Below are positions 1-7,175 of a stretch of 12,299 nucleotides of DNA, piece after piece. How positions within the stretch are numbered: position 1 is the first letter of the stretch; each line of letters begins with the position of its first letter. Made by a program: the position numbers and the translations under genes. The stretch comes from an uncultured Parabacteroides sp. (GTDB taxonomy: Bacteria > Bacteroidota > Bacteroidia > Bacteroidales > Tannerellaceae), in contig USAD01000054.1 in assembly GCA_900552415.1 (NCBI GenBank), positions 1 through 12,299 on the forward strand, given 5' to 3'. A model generated the notes under the pieces. That model was given only the letters and a program-made list of their open reading frames with translations, was not told the DNA's origin and ran no database searches.

Positions 1-389
1 ATTCAAGAGATCGTCGCGACAATTCATGGCATCCGGTAACCAATCCGGACGGTATCTATCCGATGTGGGCAACTAACGTTGGTGAGAGTACAATTGCGGC
101 TAATGAGTCTAACTCAGGTTACATCGAGGATGGTTCCTTCTTGCGTATGCAGACTTTGACTTTAGGTTATACTTTACCTAAGAGCATCTTGAACAAGATT
201 CAATTTGAGAAGATCCGTATCTATGGTCAGCTTGCGAACGTATTCACAATTACTGGTTATTCCGGTTTGGATCCTCAAGTTCGTACGGATAATGGTTCTG
301 GTGGATCTAATGACCGTAATATGGGTACTGACTATGGATCTTATGGTATGCCGCGTCAATTCATCTTGGGTGTTAACGTGACTTTCTAA
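1..389 (+). CDS. SusC/RagA-family TonB-linked outer-membrane transporter, C-terminal end only
   Basis: This is the last ~129 residues of a SusC-like TonB-dependent transporter; the frame is open from base 3 and the start lies outside the window. What is seen: a GYIEDGSFLRMQTLTLGYTLP stretch (DGSF near the middle), the IRIYGQLANVFTITGYSGLDPQ segment typical of the last beta-strands of the SusC barrel, and a terminal aromatic residue (VNVTF-stop), as expected for an outer-membrane beta-barrel. SusC proteins form the barrel that imports oligosaccharides or other large nutrients, powered by TonB. The susD-like gene begins 37 nt downstream on the same strand, so the two are almost certainly co-transcribed. 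The substrate cannot be read from this fragment. Confidence 0.93.
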   Translation, partial: SRDRRDNSWHPVTNPDGIYPMWATNVGESTIAANESNSGYIEDGSFLRMQTLTLGYTLPKSILNKIQFEKIRIYGQLANVFTITGYSGLDPQVRTDNGSGGSNDRNMGTDYGSYGMPRQFILGVNVTF

Positions 390-426
390 TCAAGAATTAA
401 GTGTTTAATTATAATTTGAGAATAAT

Positions 427-2289
427 ATGAAAAGACTAATTATATGTGCGGCTGTTGCAGCCGTAGCGGCAGGAGGAATGACCTCCTGCTCCGACTTCCT
501 TGATGTGAAACCGGTGACTAATAAGAATGAGTCCGATTTCGTATCCAAAGAAGGAGTGACTCAGTTGGTGACTGGAATGTATGCTTCACTGAACTCTAGC
601 GATCAGCTTGATAATCCATTTTGTGCGACATTGACAAATTATGTTTATGGTGATGTAATGGGTGGTGATGCTAATAAAGGTTCTACTTATCAAGATCAGC
701 CAGATTTCACGAGTTTGGAAACCTATTCGTTTACAACTGATAATGGTTATTTGGAAAAGAAATGGCGATTGAATTATAATAGTGTATTTAAGGCTAATAA
801 TGTAATAAAAGTAGCTAATCAATGTAAGGATGAACTTTCTGCCGTTGCGGGTCAAGAGAAGGATTTTTATACCGAGACTATTGCTCAGGCGCGTTTTATG
901 CGTGGTTTTTGGCACTTTGAACTATTAAAAACTTTTGGTGCGGCAATTCCTTTTGTGGATGATGCTGCCATGACCGCAGACGTTGATCCGAAAGTATCTA
1001 ATGTAGATGAGAGTGGCAATTATATCTACATCTGGGATAAAATCATAGAGGATTTGCAATTCGCTTATGATAATCTGCCTGATATTTGGCCAGTTGAAAA
1101 GGGACGTATTAACAAATGGACTGCGGCAGCTTTAATGGCAAAAGTTAAGATGTATCAATCTTCTCCTTATAACGGAACAAATGGTACATCGAATCATTGG
1201 GCAGAGGTAAAGACCATCCTTGAGGATGTAATGGCGAATGGTAAGGATAACAATGGAACGAAATTCCGTTTGGCCGATACTTACGAGGAGCTTTACACAG
1301 CCGGTGTTAGTGACTGGACGGGTGAGTCTGTTTTTGATGTTCAACAGGCTGTTACAGGTACAGTTGAGCAAACAGCGAATATTAATGGTGCATGGCATAC
1401 CGCTTTTAATGGTGCCTTAGGTACAGGTGGTTGGGGATTCTATCAACCATCTTATGATATGGTGAACGCTCATATCGTTGACGCAAATGGTTTGCCTTTA
1501 ATGGATAAGTCATATCGTAATCAACCGGTATTGTCTAGTTTGGATGCGAATAATGTGCCTCATACAGATTTGACGGTTTATACCGATCCTCGTTTGGATG
1601 TATCTGCTGGTCGTTTTGATACGCCGTTCTGGGATTGGACTATTCCTAACCAATTGAGCGGTTGGGTACGTGATGTTGGTAACGGTGGTTTGTATTTGAA
1701 TAAGAAGATGATTCCGAAGAAAGCGGATAAGGGTAGCTTGTCTAATACAACACAAACAGCTTCTACAGCTAAGAACTTTCATGTTATTCGTTATGCGGAT
1801 GTCTTGTTGTGGTATGCGGAGACTTTGATTGAGTTAGGTCAACCTCAAGAGGCAGGAAAGTATATCAACCAGGTACGTGCTCGTGCGGCTAACAGCTATG
1901 TAAAGGCTGCTGATCCCGCAACAATGGCTGAGACAACATCTTCTTATGTATTGGATGATAAGGTAAATGGTAAACAAGGTGCTAACGCTGCGGCTAACTA
2001 TCGTATCGGTTTGTATCCCGATTCTCAATTCTCTACAAAGGATAAGGCTCTTGAGGCTTTACGTTGGGAGCGTCGTATAGAGTTGTGTATGGAAGGTCAT
2101 CGTTGGTTTGACTTAGTTCGTTGGGGTATTGCTTCAGATGTTTTGAATGATTATCTCGGTTATGAGAAACAATACTTGACGAAGTATTCAACAAGTGTTT
2201 ACAATTCGAAATGGGTAACTTTGCCTATTCCATATAATGAGATTATCAAGATGGATGGTGTCTTAGTTCAGAATGAGAACTGGAAGTAG
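427..2289 (+). CDS. SusD/RagB-family nutrient-binding outer-membrane lipoprotein
   Basis: A 620-residue SusD-like protein, full length for the family. It would sit on the cell surface as the lid and binding partner of the adjacent SusC barrel. What is seen: a lipoprotein signal (MKRLIICAAVAAVAAGGMTSC) with the lipid-anchored cysteine at residue 21, followed by SDFLDVKP, a very common SusD N-terminus. C-terminal family hallmarks are RYADVLLWYAETLIELGQ with a following YINQVRARA near residues 457-490, and RWERRIELCMEGHRWFDLVRWG near residues 545-570. The middle is alpha-helical and rich in aromatic residues, as expected for TPR-like SusD folds. The ATG at 427 is chosen because it gives a complete signal peptide. 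No glycoside hydrolase is visible nearby, so the ligand stays unknown. Confidence 0.95.
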   Translation: MKRLIICAAVAAVAAGGMTSCSDFLDVKPVTNKNESDFVSKEGVTQLVTGMYASLNSSDQLDNPFCATLTNYVYGDVMGGDANKGSTYQDQPDFTSLETYSFTTDNGYLEKKWRLNYNSVFKANNVIKVANQCKDELSAVAGQEKDFYTETIAQARFMRGFWHFELLKTFGAAIPFVDDAAMTADVDPKVSNVDESGNYIYIWDKIIEDLQFAYDNLPDIWPVEKGRINKWTAAALMAKVKMYQSSPYNGTNGTSNHWAEVKTILEDVMANGKDNNGTKFRLADTYEELYTAGVSDWTGESVFDVQQAVTGTVEQTANINGAWHTAFNGALGTGGWGFYQPSYDMVNAHIVDANGLPLMDKSYRNQPVLSSLDANNVPHTDLTVYTDPRLDVSAGRFDTPFWDWTIPNQLSGWVRDVGNGGLYLNKKMIPKKADKGSLSNTTQTASTAKNFHVIRYADVLLWYAETLIELGQPQEAGKYINQVRARAANSYVKAADPATMAETTSSYVLDDKVNGKQGANAAANYRIGLYPDSQFSTKDKALEALRWERRIELCMEGHRWFDLVRWGIASDVLNDYLGYEKQYLTKYSTSVYNSKWVTLPIPYNEIIKMDGVLVQNENWK

Positions 2290-2313
2290 TTTGATTGGTT
2301 AACATTAGTTTTG

Positions 2314-2347
2314 ATGGCCGGGCGTAGTGGTATGCTCGGCCATTTTT
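2314..2347 (+). terminator. Rho-independent terminator after the susCD operon
   Basis: A 10-bp stem, ATGGCCGGGC (2314-2323) with GCTCGGCCAT (2334-2343), contains one G-T pair and a 10-nt loop. It is followed by a run of T (2343-2347). It begins 25 nt after the susD stop codon, and the next promoter starts just downstream, so it separates the two transcription units. Confidence 0.85.
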
Positions 2348-2371
2348 CGTTTATACAGATGGGCGAAGGGA

Positions 2372-2403
2372 TTTGGTGGTATAGTGATAATTTATTAAGT
2401 TTG
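2372..2403 (+). promoter_or_regulatory. Bacteroidetes-type promoter for the DUF6057/PD40 locus
   Basis: TTTG at 2372-2375 (-33 element) and TAAGTTTG at 2396-2403 (matches TAnnTTTG, -7 element) are separated by 20 bp, the expected spacing. Transcription should start around 2408-2412. That gives a leader of about 45 nt to the ATG at 2455, and places a perfect 12-bp palindrome (2408-2419) at the start site. Confidence 0.7.
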
Positions 2404-2454
2404 CCTGTTCTCCGGAGAATCGGAGCGATGTTTATTTGAGTGAATTTTACTAAC

Positions 2455-2781
2455 ATGAGAAACACACCGTTGATTTTGGGTACAATAAGTTTTATTGTGC
2501 TGACTTTTTTGTTGAATTGGCTGGGTAAGTTCCATTTTTTCTATATTGAGCAGCTTCAACTTTTCCAGTTTACGTGGGATTATTTCAGGGAGATGGTCGC
2601 CTCGCCAGGCGGTTTTTCCTTGTGGGTAGGAGAATTCTTGACACAATTCTTCATCTTGCCTTTTGACGTTGATTGTCCTGATGTGCCGTGCGATCATCCG
2701 ACGGCTTTCTCCATCTCGGGAGTTGTATCTGCTTTATTTCCTTCCGGCATTGGCCTTAGGATTACTTCAGTTCGACTTTAA
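2455..2781 (+). CDS. N-terminal piece of a DUF6057-like membrane protein, separated from the rest by a frame break
   Basis: This frame encodes the beginning of the protein whose remainder lies in the next frame (2663-5638). Residues 1-70 from the ATG at 2455 hold a hydrophobic first helix (LILGTISFIVLTFLLNWL) and then FQFTWDYFREMV, GGFSLWVGEFLTQFF and ILPF, which resemble the start of DUF6057 proteins. After the TTT codon at 2662-2664 this frame turns into a low-complexity, unrelated tail (DVDCPDVPCDHP...) up to the stop at 2781. The +1 frame meanwhile continues with hydrophobic helices, so the meaningful part ends near 2664. A GTG at 2440 could extend the start by five codons; ATG 2455 is preferred because the protein then starts directly before the first helix. 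No convincing ribosome binding site is seen, which is common in this phylum. Confidence 0.6.
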   Translation: MRNTPLILGTISFIVLTFLLNWLGKFHFFYIEQLQLFQFTWDYFREMVASPGGFSLWVGEFLTQFFILPFDVDCPDVPCDHPTAFSISGVVSALFPSGIGLRITSVRL

Positions 2782-5638
2782 TTATTTGTTTCAAGGAACA
2801 ATTGCATTTAGTTTTTTTCTTGGAATGTTTTTGTTTTTTATCAGCTTAGATCATAAATGGGCTCGATGGTTGTATGTATTTGTCGCTTTGCCTATATTAT
2901 TTTGGATTAGTGGCTCGATTTTGACATTATTTTCATTATCGTTAATCTACTGGATTGTTTGTTCGAAGGGAGAGTTGGATTGGAAACTTGTTTTGTTGGT
3001 TTTATTAGAATGGGGCATTCTTTCGTTTTGGGGTGTTCTATCCACTCATTTCGTCAGTTTCGGTTTTGTGCTTTTGCCAGATTTATATTATCTTCCTTTG
3101 CTATCCGCTCCGGCCTTGATTTATTGGCCTTGGATCTTGTTTTTGATTGTTCTTTTGGTGGCTAAGCTTTATCCACCTTCAAAACCTTCTTCTCGGTTGA
3201 TGATATATCTTAGAAATACATTTCAATTTGCTCTTCTTCTATTATTTGCTTGGCAAGGCTATTTGCGATATGGTCAATCTCATTCCAATTTCTTTAAGGA
3301 GTTAGATTATTATGTCCGAATGGAACAATGGGACAGGATTATCGAGCGTTGTCGAGTGCCAATGAGAAATTATCTTTATCTGAATTATCTGAATTTGGCA
3401 TTAGCTGAAAAAGGTTTACTAGCTGATCGGTTGTTCTCTTTCGATCAACACGGTCCAGAAGGATTAATCGTAACTTGGGATAAGACTTTCTCGATTTCGA
3501 CTTTGGTAAGTGAGGTCTATTTTACGATTGGACAAATCGCATCTTCGCAAGAGATGGCTTATAAATCGTATGTCAGTGTTATTGGAAAGGGGAATCCCCG
3601 TAATCTGTGTCGTATGGTTCAGACTAATTTGATTTTTGGGGATTATAAAGTTGCGGAGAAATATTTGGATATTTTGTCGAATACTTTTTATTATGCGGAT
3701 TGGGCCAAAGATCAGCGGCGATTTCTTTATAATGATGAAGCAGTAGAACAGGATCCTTTATTGGGCAATAAGCGTCGATTGTTACAAGCCCAAAAAGGAT
3801 TGGCGAATATACGAGGAATCGATTATGATTTACTTTGGCGTGTTGATCATAAACCGGATGATCAGTTAGGCTTACATTATGTTGGTGCCATTTATTTGCT
3901 GTCAAAAAATTTGAAAGCTTTTCAGGCTATGATTGAAAAATATTTTGGAACATCTGCTTTACCTCGATTACCTATCAGTTTTCAAGAGGCTGTAATCTTA
4001 TTGGCGGAAAAGAATCCTGATTATTGGCGTCGTTTTAATGTATCGGATGCTGTGATCCAGCGTTTCGCAAGTTATCGGAACATGGTGTTGAGGAATCGTA
4101 ATAATCCCCAGTTACCTCAATTGATGAACCAATCATTTGGTGACACTTATTGGAATTATTTTATTTATAAACTGAAGAATATAATTTGGGTATTTGGCTT
4201 GGGTAGTCTTTTTTTGGGAATAATGGGCTGTGCCGAACGAATACCCGAGAGCCGTAAGATAGAGACTACTGTTGAAATTTATCCCGATTATAAGGAAGTG
4301 ATGTTCCCTCAAAATATAGCACCTCCTAATTTCAGGTTGCTTTCACCTCATACGGAGGCCTATGCCTGTTTTTCGGGTGGAGGAATAGAGTTGGTTATTA
4401 AAGAGGATAAAGGTTTTTTTCGGATTCCATCTAAAAAATGGACAAAACTTCTTGATGCGGCATTGGGTGGAGAAATAAATGTAACGATTTACGCAAAGGA
4501 TGGAGATTGGGTACAATATCCTGTATTTAAACAATATGTTTCGAAAGATCCGATGGATCCTTACGTTGCTTATCGTTTGATCGATCCTGGGTATGAGATG
4601 TGGAATCGTATGGGGATTTATCAGCGTGAATTGTCGACTTATAAGCAATCGCCAATTATGGAAAATCGGATGGTGGGCCAGAATTGTATGAATTGTCATT
4701 CATTCTGTATGCAGGATCCGGATCGAATGTTATTTCATATGAGGGATAAGTATGCTGGTACCTATTTGTTGAATAATGGGAAAATTGAGAAATTGAATAC
4801 GAAGACAGATAAAACGATGTCTTCTTTGGTTTATCCATCTTGGCATCCATCAGGTAAATATGTTGCTTTCTCTGTTAATATTACTGCATTGAGTGTGCAA
4901 CTAAATGATCAGAATCGCGTTGAAGTTTTTGATAGTGCCTCGGATGTGGTTGTTTATGACGTTGAGCATCATCAAGTGATTTCTAATGCATCTTTGATGA
5001 GGCATGATGCTTTTGAGACTTTTCCCACTTTTACTGCTGATGGAAAACGCTTATTGTTTTGTTCCTCGAAAGCTCAGAATATGCCTTACGATTACGATAA
5101 GGTGAAGTACGATCTTTGTTCTGTTTCTTTTGATCCTGACAATCAGACTTTAGGTTCGAATGTGGACACCTTATATAAGGCTTCTGAGTTGAACAAGAGT
5201 GTCTCTTTTCCTCGGGTTTCTCCAGATGGCCGTTTTTTGATGTTTACGGTAGCCAGTTATGGTAATTTTTCAATTTGGCATAAAGATGCAGACCTTTACT
5301 TGATGGATTTATCGACAGGAGATACTAAGCCGTTGTCAGCCGCTAACAGTGATAATGTAGAGAGTTATCATTCTTGGAGTAGTAATGGAAAATGGTTTGT
5401 CTTTGGTAGTCGACGTGAGGATGGGTTGTATGCCCGGTTATATATTTCACATCTAGATGAGCAGGGAAACGCCTCAAAGCCTTTCTTGTTACCACAAGAG
5501 GATCCTTATTTTTATCATGGTTTTATGCAGTCATATAGTATTCCCGAGTTTGTGAAAGGTGAGGTTAAGGATCGGATGCGTGAACTTGCTATCATTGCCA
5601 AGGATGATCCAGGTATCCAATTGACATTCAGGGAATAA
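2663..5638 (+). CDS. DUF6057-like membrane protein fused to a CXXCH-containing PD40/TolB-like beta-propeller
   Basis: A 991-residue open frame that lacks its natural N-terminus; the frame opens with a TTG at 2663, and the true start is probably 2455 through a frame break. Order of parts: about six to eight membrane helices (residues ~20-205); a soluble helical region (~206-500) ending in FGDTYWNYFIYK; a hydrophobic segment with lipobox GIMGC (Cys523); then a soluble domain with a CMNCH motif at 675-679 and four PD40-type blades near 724 (YPSWHPSGKYVAF), 787 (FPTFTADGKRLLF), 849 (FPRVSPDGRFLMF) and 902 (YHSWSSNGKWFVF). The first half resembles DUF6057 proteins. The second half resembles Bacteroidetes TolB/PD40 lipoproteins, which I recall as usually separate neighbouring genes. 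Function is unknown. If expressed as one chain, the propeller should be periplasmic. The C-terminal half is intact, so at least this module may be functional. Confidence 0.75.
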   Translation: MTLIVLMCRAIIRRLSPSRELYLLYFLPALALGLLQFDFNYLFQGTIAFSFFLGMFLFFISLDHKWARWLYVFVALPILFWISGSILTLFSLSLIYWIVCSKGELDWKLVLLVLLEWGILSFWGVLSTHFVSFGFVLLPDLYYLPLLSAPALIYWPWILFLIVLLVAKLYPPSKPSSRLMIYLRNTFQFALLLLFAWQGYLRYGQSHSNFFKELDYYVRMEQWDRIIERCRVPMRNYLYLNYLNLALAEKGLLADRLFSFDQHGPEGLIVTWDKTFSISTLVSEVYFTIGQIASSQEMAYKSYVSVIGKGNPRNLCRMVQTNLIFGDYKVAEKYLDILSNTFYYADWAKDQRRFLYNDEAVEQDPLLGNKRRLLQAQKGLANIRGIDYDLLWRVDHKPDDQLGLHYVGAIYLLSKNLKAFQAMIEKYFGTSALPRLPISFQEAVILLAEKNPDYWRRFNVSDAVIQRFASYRNMVLRNRNNPQLPQLMNQSFGDTYWNYFIYKLKNIIWVFGLGSLFLGIMGCAERIPESRKIETTVEIYPDYKEVMFPQNIAPPNFRLLSPHTEAYACFSGGGIELVIKEDKGFFRIPSKKWTKLLDAALGGEINVTIYAKDGDWVQYPVFKQYVSKDPMDPYVAYRLIDPGYEMWNRMGIYQRELSTYKQSPIMENRMVGQNCMNCHSFCMQDPDRMLFHMRDKYAGTYLLNNGKIEKLNTKTDKTMSSLVYPSWHPSGKYVAFSVNITALSVQLNDQNRVEVFDSASDVVVYDVEHHQVISNASLMRHDAFETFPTFTADGKRLLFCSSKAQNMPYDYDKVKYDLCSVSFDPDNQTLGSNVDTLYKASELNKSVSFPRVSPDGRFLMFTVASYGNFSIWHKDADLYLMDLSTGDTKPLSAANSDNVESYHSWSSNGKWFVFGSRREDGLYARLYISHLDEQGNASKPFLLPQEDPYFYHGFMQSYSIPEFVKGEVKDRMRELAIIAKDDPGIQLTFRE
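4172..5638 (+). other. Embedded lipoprotein module: signal sequence, lipobox, CXXCH and PD40 propeller inside the fusion
   Basis: From the CTG at 4172 the protein reads (M)KNIIWVFGLGSLFLGIMGC: a positively charged start, a hydrophobic core and a lipobox with cysteine as residue 20, exactly the form of a Bacteroidetes lipoprotein signal. The module would be 488 residues. There is no stop codon between it and the upstream DUF6057-like region, and the codon at the expected start is CTG rather than ATG. It could therefore be a former separate gene merged by start and stop loss, a gene that starts at CTG, or a fusion that signal peptidase II cuts at Cys523. The sequence alone does not decide between these. 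Confidence 0.55.
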
Positions 5639-5687
5639 TCAGTCAGGCTTGAAGATGGCGTTTCTAGAGGATATTTATAGGCCTGAT

Positions 5688-5791
5688 CACAATAGTACGT
5701 GTGGGCCGATACGAACGTATGTGTGCGCTTATATATACGTTCGTTTAGAGATACACAATAGTACGTGTGCGCTTACACGTACTATTGTGTA
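5688..5791. repeat. Cluster of related hairpins with identical GCGCTT loops in a convergent intergenic gap
   Basis: Three related units are seen. Unit 3 is a perfect 17-bp inverted repeat (5752-5768 with 5775-5791; arm core ACACAATAGTACGTGT) around the 6-nt loop GCGCTT. Unit 2 is a 14-bp stem with two G-T pairs (5711-5724 with 5731-5744; arm ACGAACGTATGTGT) around the same GCGCTT loop. Unit 1 is a lone left arm (5688-5703) identical over 16 bases to 5754-5769. Neither strand shows a T tract after a stem, so this is not a standard terminator, although position between converging genes fits transcript-end protection or termination. It resembles a REP-like palindromic element. Confidence 0.75.
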
Positions 5792-5801
5792 ATTATATGG
5801 G

Positions 5802-6983
5802 TTAAAGCTCAATCTCAAGATTGTCTTTCATGATCCCGGTTTTACGGCGAGCGTCGGCGACATCCTCTCCTCTAGCCAATAATACAGCCATCCGGCGATG
5901 TCCGTGAACTTCAGGTTTACCGAAGAAACGCATCTGTGTATCGGGTTGTTCCAAGACCTTGTCAAGATTGCCTAATGCCAGATGATCAGAGTCTCCCTCT
6001 ACGACAACCGCACGTGAGGCGCCTGGTCCGAGGAAACGGATGTTCGGAATCGGAAGGCCTAAGACCGCACGGGCATGAAGAGCGAATTGCGAAAGATCTT
6101 GCGTAATCATTGTTACCATACCTGTATCGTGTGGGCGAGGTGAGACCTCACTGAAGATCACGTCGTCTCCTTTGACGAACAGTTCGACGCCGAAAATACC
6201 TCGGCCTCCGAGCGCGTCGGTGATTTTCTTGGCGATCTCTTGTGCTTTCGCTTTCGCTACAGGGCTCATGGCTTGCGGTTGCCAAGACTCGCGATAGTCG
6301 CCATCGACCTGGACGTGGCCAACTGGTTCCAGGAATGAAGTTCCGCCGATATGGCGAACAGTCAGTTGCGTAATCTCATAATCGAAGTTCACGAAACCTT
6401 CTACAATCACCTTACCGGCACCGGCCCGACCGCCTTCTTGCGCATAATGCCAAGCGGGATCAATGTCCTTCTCCTCACGGATGACGCTTTGTCCATGGCC
6501 GCTTGAACTCATGATCGGTTTAACGACACAGGGCATGCCAATCGTATGGACCGCCTCGATGAATTCTTCCTCTGTTGCCGCGAAACGATATGGAGAGGTA
6601 GGTAAGCCCAACTCTTCGGCTGCCAGTCGGCGAATGCCCTCACGATTCATGGTAAGCCAAGTCGCTTTAGCGGTTGGAATGACGTTATAGCCCTCTTTCT
6701 CCAGTTCCATGAGAGTTGTCGTGGCGATAGCCTCGACCTCAGGAACAATATAATCCGGCTTTTCTTTCTCGATAATTTCCCTTAGAGCCTGTCCGTCGAG
6801 CATGGAGACGACGTAAGAGCGGTGAGCGACTTGCATCGCCGGCGCGTTAGCGTATTTATCCAGTGCGACAACCTCTACGCCATAGCGTTGAAGCTCGATC
6901 ACGAATTCTTTTCCCAGCTCGCCCGAGCCGCATAAGACGACTTTGGTGGCTGTCTTTGACATTGGAGTTCCTATTCTAGTCAT
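5802..6983 (-). CDS. purT: Formate-dependent phosphoribosylglycinamide formyltransferase (GAR transformylase 2)
   Basis: PurT makes formyl-GAR from GAR, formate and ATP, the third step of purine synthesis, in the cytoplasm without a folate cofactor. The 393-residue product closely follows E. coli PurT along its whole length and is close to its 392 residues. An N-terminal PreATP-grasp domain contains GSGELGKE (19-26) and [10 protein letters not shown] (46-55). An ATP-grasp domain follows with NREGIRRL (Arg114), PCVVKP (Lys155), SSSGHGQS (159-166), [34 protein letters not shown] and [15 protein letters not shown]. The C-terminal part has [14 protein letters not shown]. The ATG at 6983 aligns with the E. 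coli start (MTRIGT versus MTLLGT). One deviation: the glycine loop, SSSGKGQ in E. coli, has His at 163 in place of Lys. It is transcribed towards the upstream locus and diverges from the ABC operon. Confidence 0.97.
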   Translation of the reverse strand: MTRIGTPMSKTATKVVLCGSGELGKEFVIELQRYGVEVVALDKYANAPAMQVAHRSYVVSMLDGQALREIIEKEKPDYIVPEVEAIATTTLMELEKEGYNVIPTAKATWLTMNREGIRRLAAEELGLPTSPYRFAATEEEFIEAVHTIGMPCVVKPIMSSSGHGQSVIREEKDIDPAWHYAQEGGRAGAGKVIVEGFVNFDYEITQLTVRHIGGTSFLEPVGHVQVDGDYRESWQPQAMSPVAKAKAQEIAKKITDALGGRGIFGVELFVKGDDVIFSEVSPRPHDTGMVTMITQDLSQFALHARAVLGLPIPNIRFLGPGASRAVVVEGDSDHLALGNLDKVLEQPDTQMRFFGKPEVHGHRRMAVLLARGEDVADARRKTGIMKDNLEIEL

Positions 6984-7005
6984 AATCTTATCAGTTAATC
7001 TTCTA

Positions 7006-7013
7006 CAAAGGTA
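7006..7013 (-). promoter_or_regulatory. Probable -7 promoter element of purT
   Basis: Read on the minus strand the bases are TACCTTTG, a match to TAnnTTTG. It lies 22 nt before the purT ATG, giving a very short leader. No clear TTTG -33 element is found upstream on that strand, so the assignment rests on the -7 match and the position. Confidence 0.5.
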
Positions 7014-7033
7014 GCGACTTTATTTGAATCGTG

Positions 7034-7085
7034 TTCCTTGTAGTGTTAATGTAGTATAATTTTTAGTACCTTGTGATACAAGGAA
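7034..7085. promoter_or_regulatory. Candidate operator region: three CCTTGT half-sites between divergent genes
   Basis: TTCCTTGTA (7034-7042) and its exact reverse complement TACAAGGAA (7077-7085) form a widely spaced 9-bp inverted repeat. A third half-site, CCTTGT at 7069-7074, forms a tight dyad CCTTGT-GAT-ACAAGG (7069-7083). The tight dyad lies at about -43 to -29 of the predicted start of the efflux operon, where an activator or repressor could act. The left site lies upstream of the purT -7 element. No regulator gene is present in the window. Confidence 0.4.
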
Positions 7086-7097
7086 TGTAGTTATTAC

Positions 7098-7105
7098 TAT
7101 ATTTG
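7098..7105 (+). promoter_or_regulatory. Probable -7 promoter element of the efflux operon
   Basis: TATATTTG matches TAnnTTTG exactly and lies 70 nt before the ATG of the ATPase gene. The nearest TTG upstream (7071-7073) is 24 bp away, longer than the usual 19-21, and overlaps the CCTTGT dyad. A weak -33 element suggests that the promoter needs an activator; this is an inference. Confidence 0.55.
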
Positions 7106-7175
7106 CCGTAAAATGAAACAGTAATTATTATTCTCAAATTTGTATTAAAAGGAGAGGTGGAATAGCGTATTTGCG

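Noticed and set aside
2638-2643. TTGACA resembling a sigma-70 -35 element
   Set aside because: It lies inside coding sequence, and Bacteroidetes primary promoters use TTTG/TAnnTTTG elements instead.
2655-2672. Programmed +1 frameshift like that of the RF2 gene (CTTTTGAC resembles its CTTTGAC site)
   Set aside because: The RF2 mechanism needs an in-frame stop at the shift site; here the zero frame has GAC, not a stop, and no stimulatory upstream site is seen.
2665-2781. Tail of the first frame (DVDCPDVPCDHP... to the stop) as a real protein end
   Set aside because: It lacks membrane character and family resemblance, while the overlapping frame carries clear membrane helices that continue the DUF6057-like pattern.
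5643-5686. Short hairpin TCAGGCTT / AGGCCTGA as terminator of the fusion gene
   Set aside because: Only 8 bp with one G-T pair, a 28-nt loop and no T tract; too weak to call.
5802-6983. Plus-strand open frame inside purT (6463-6690) and other opposite-strand frames
   Set aside because: They lie wholly within well-supported genes and their products have no recognisable features; they are by-products of coding on the other strand.
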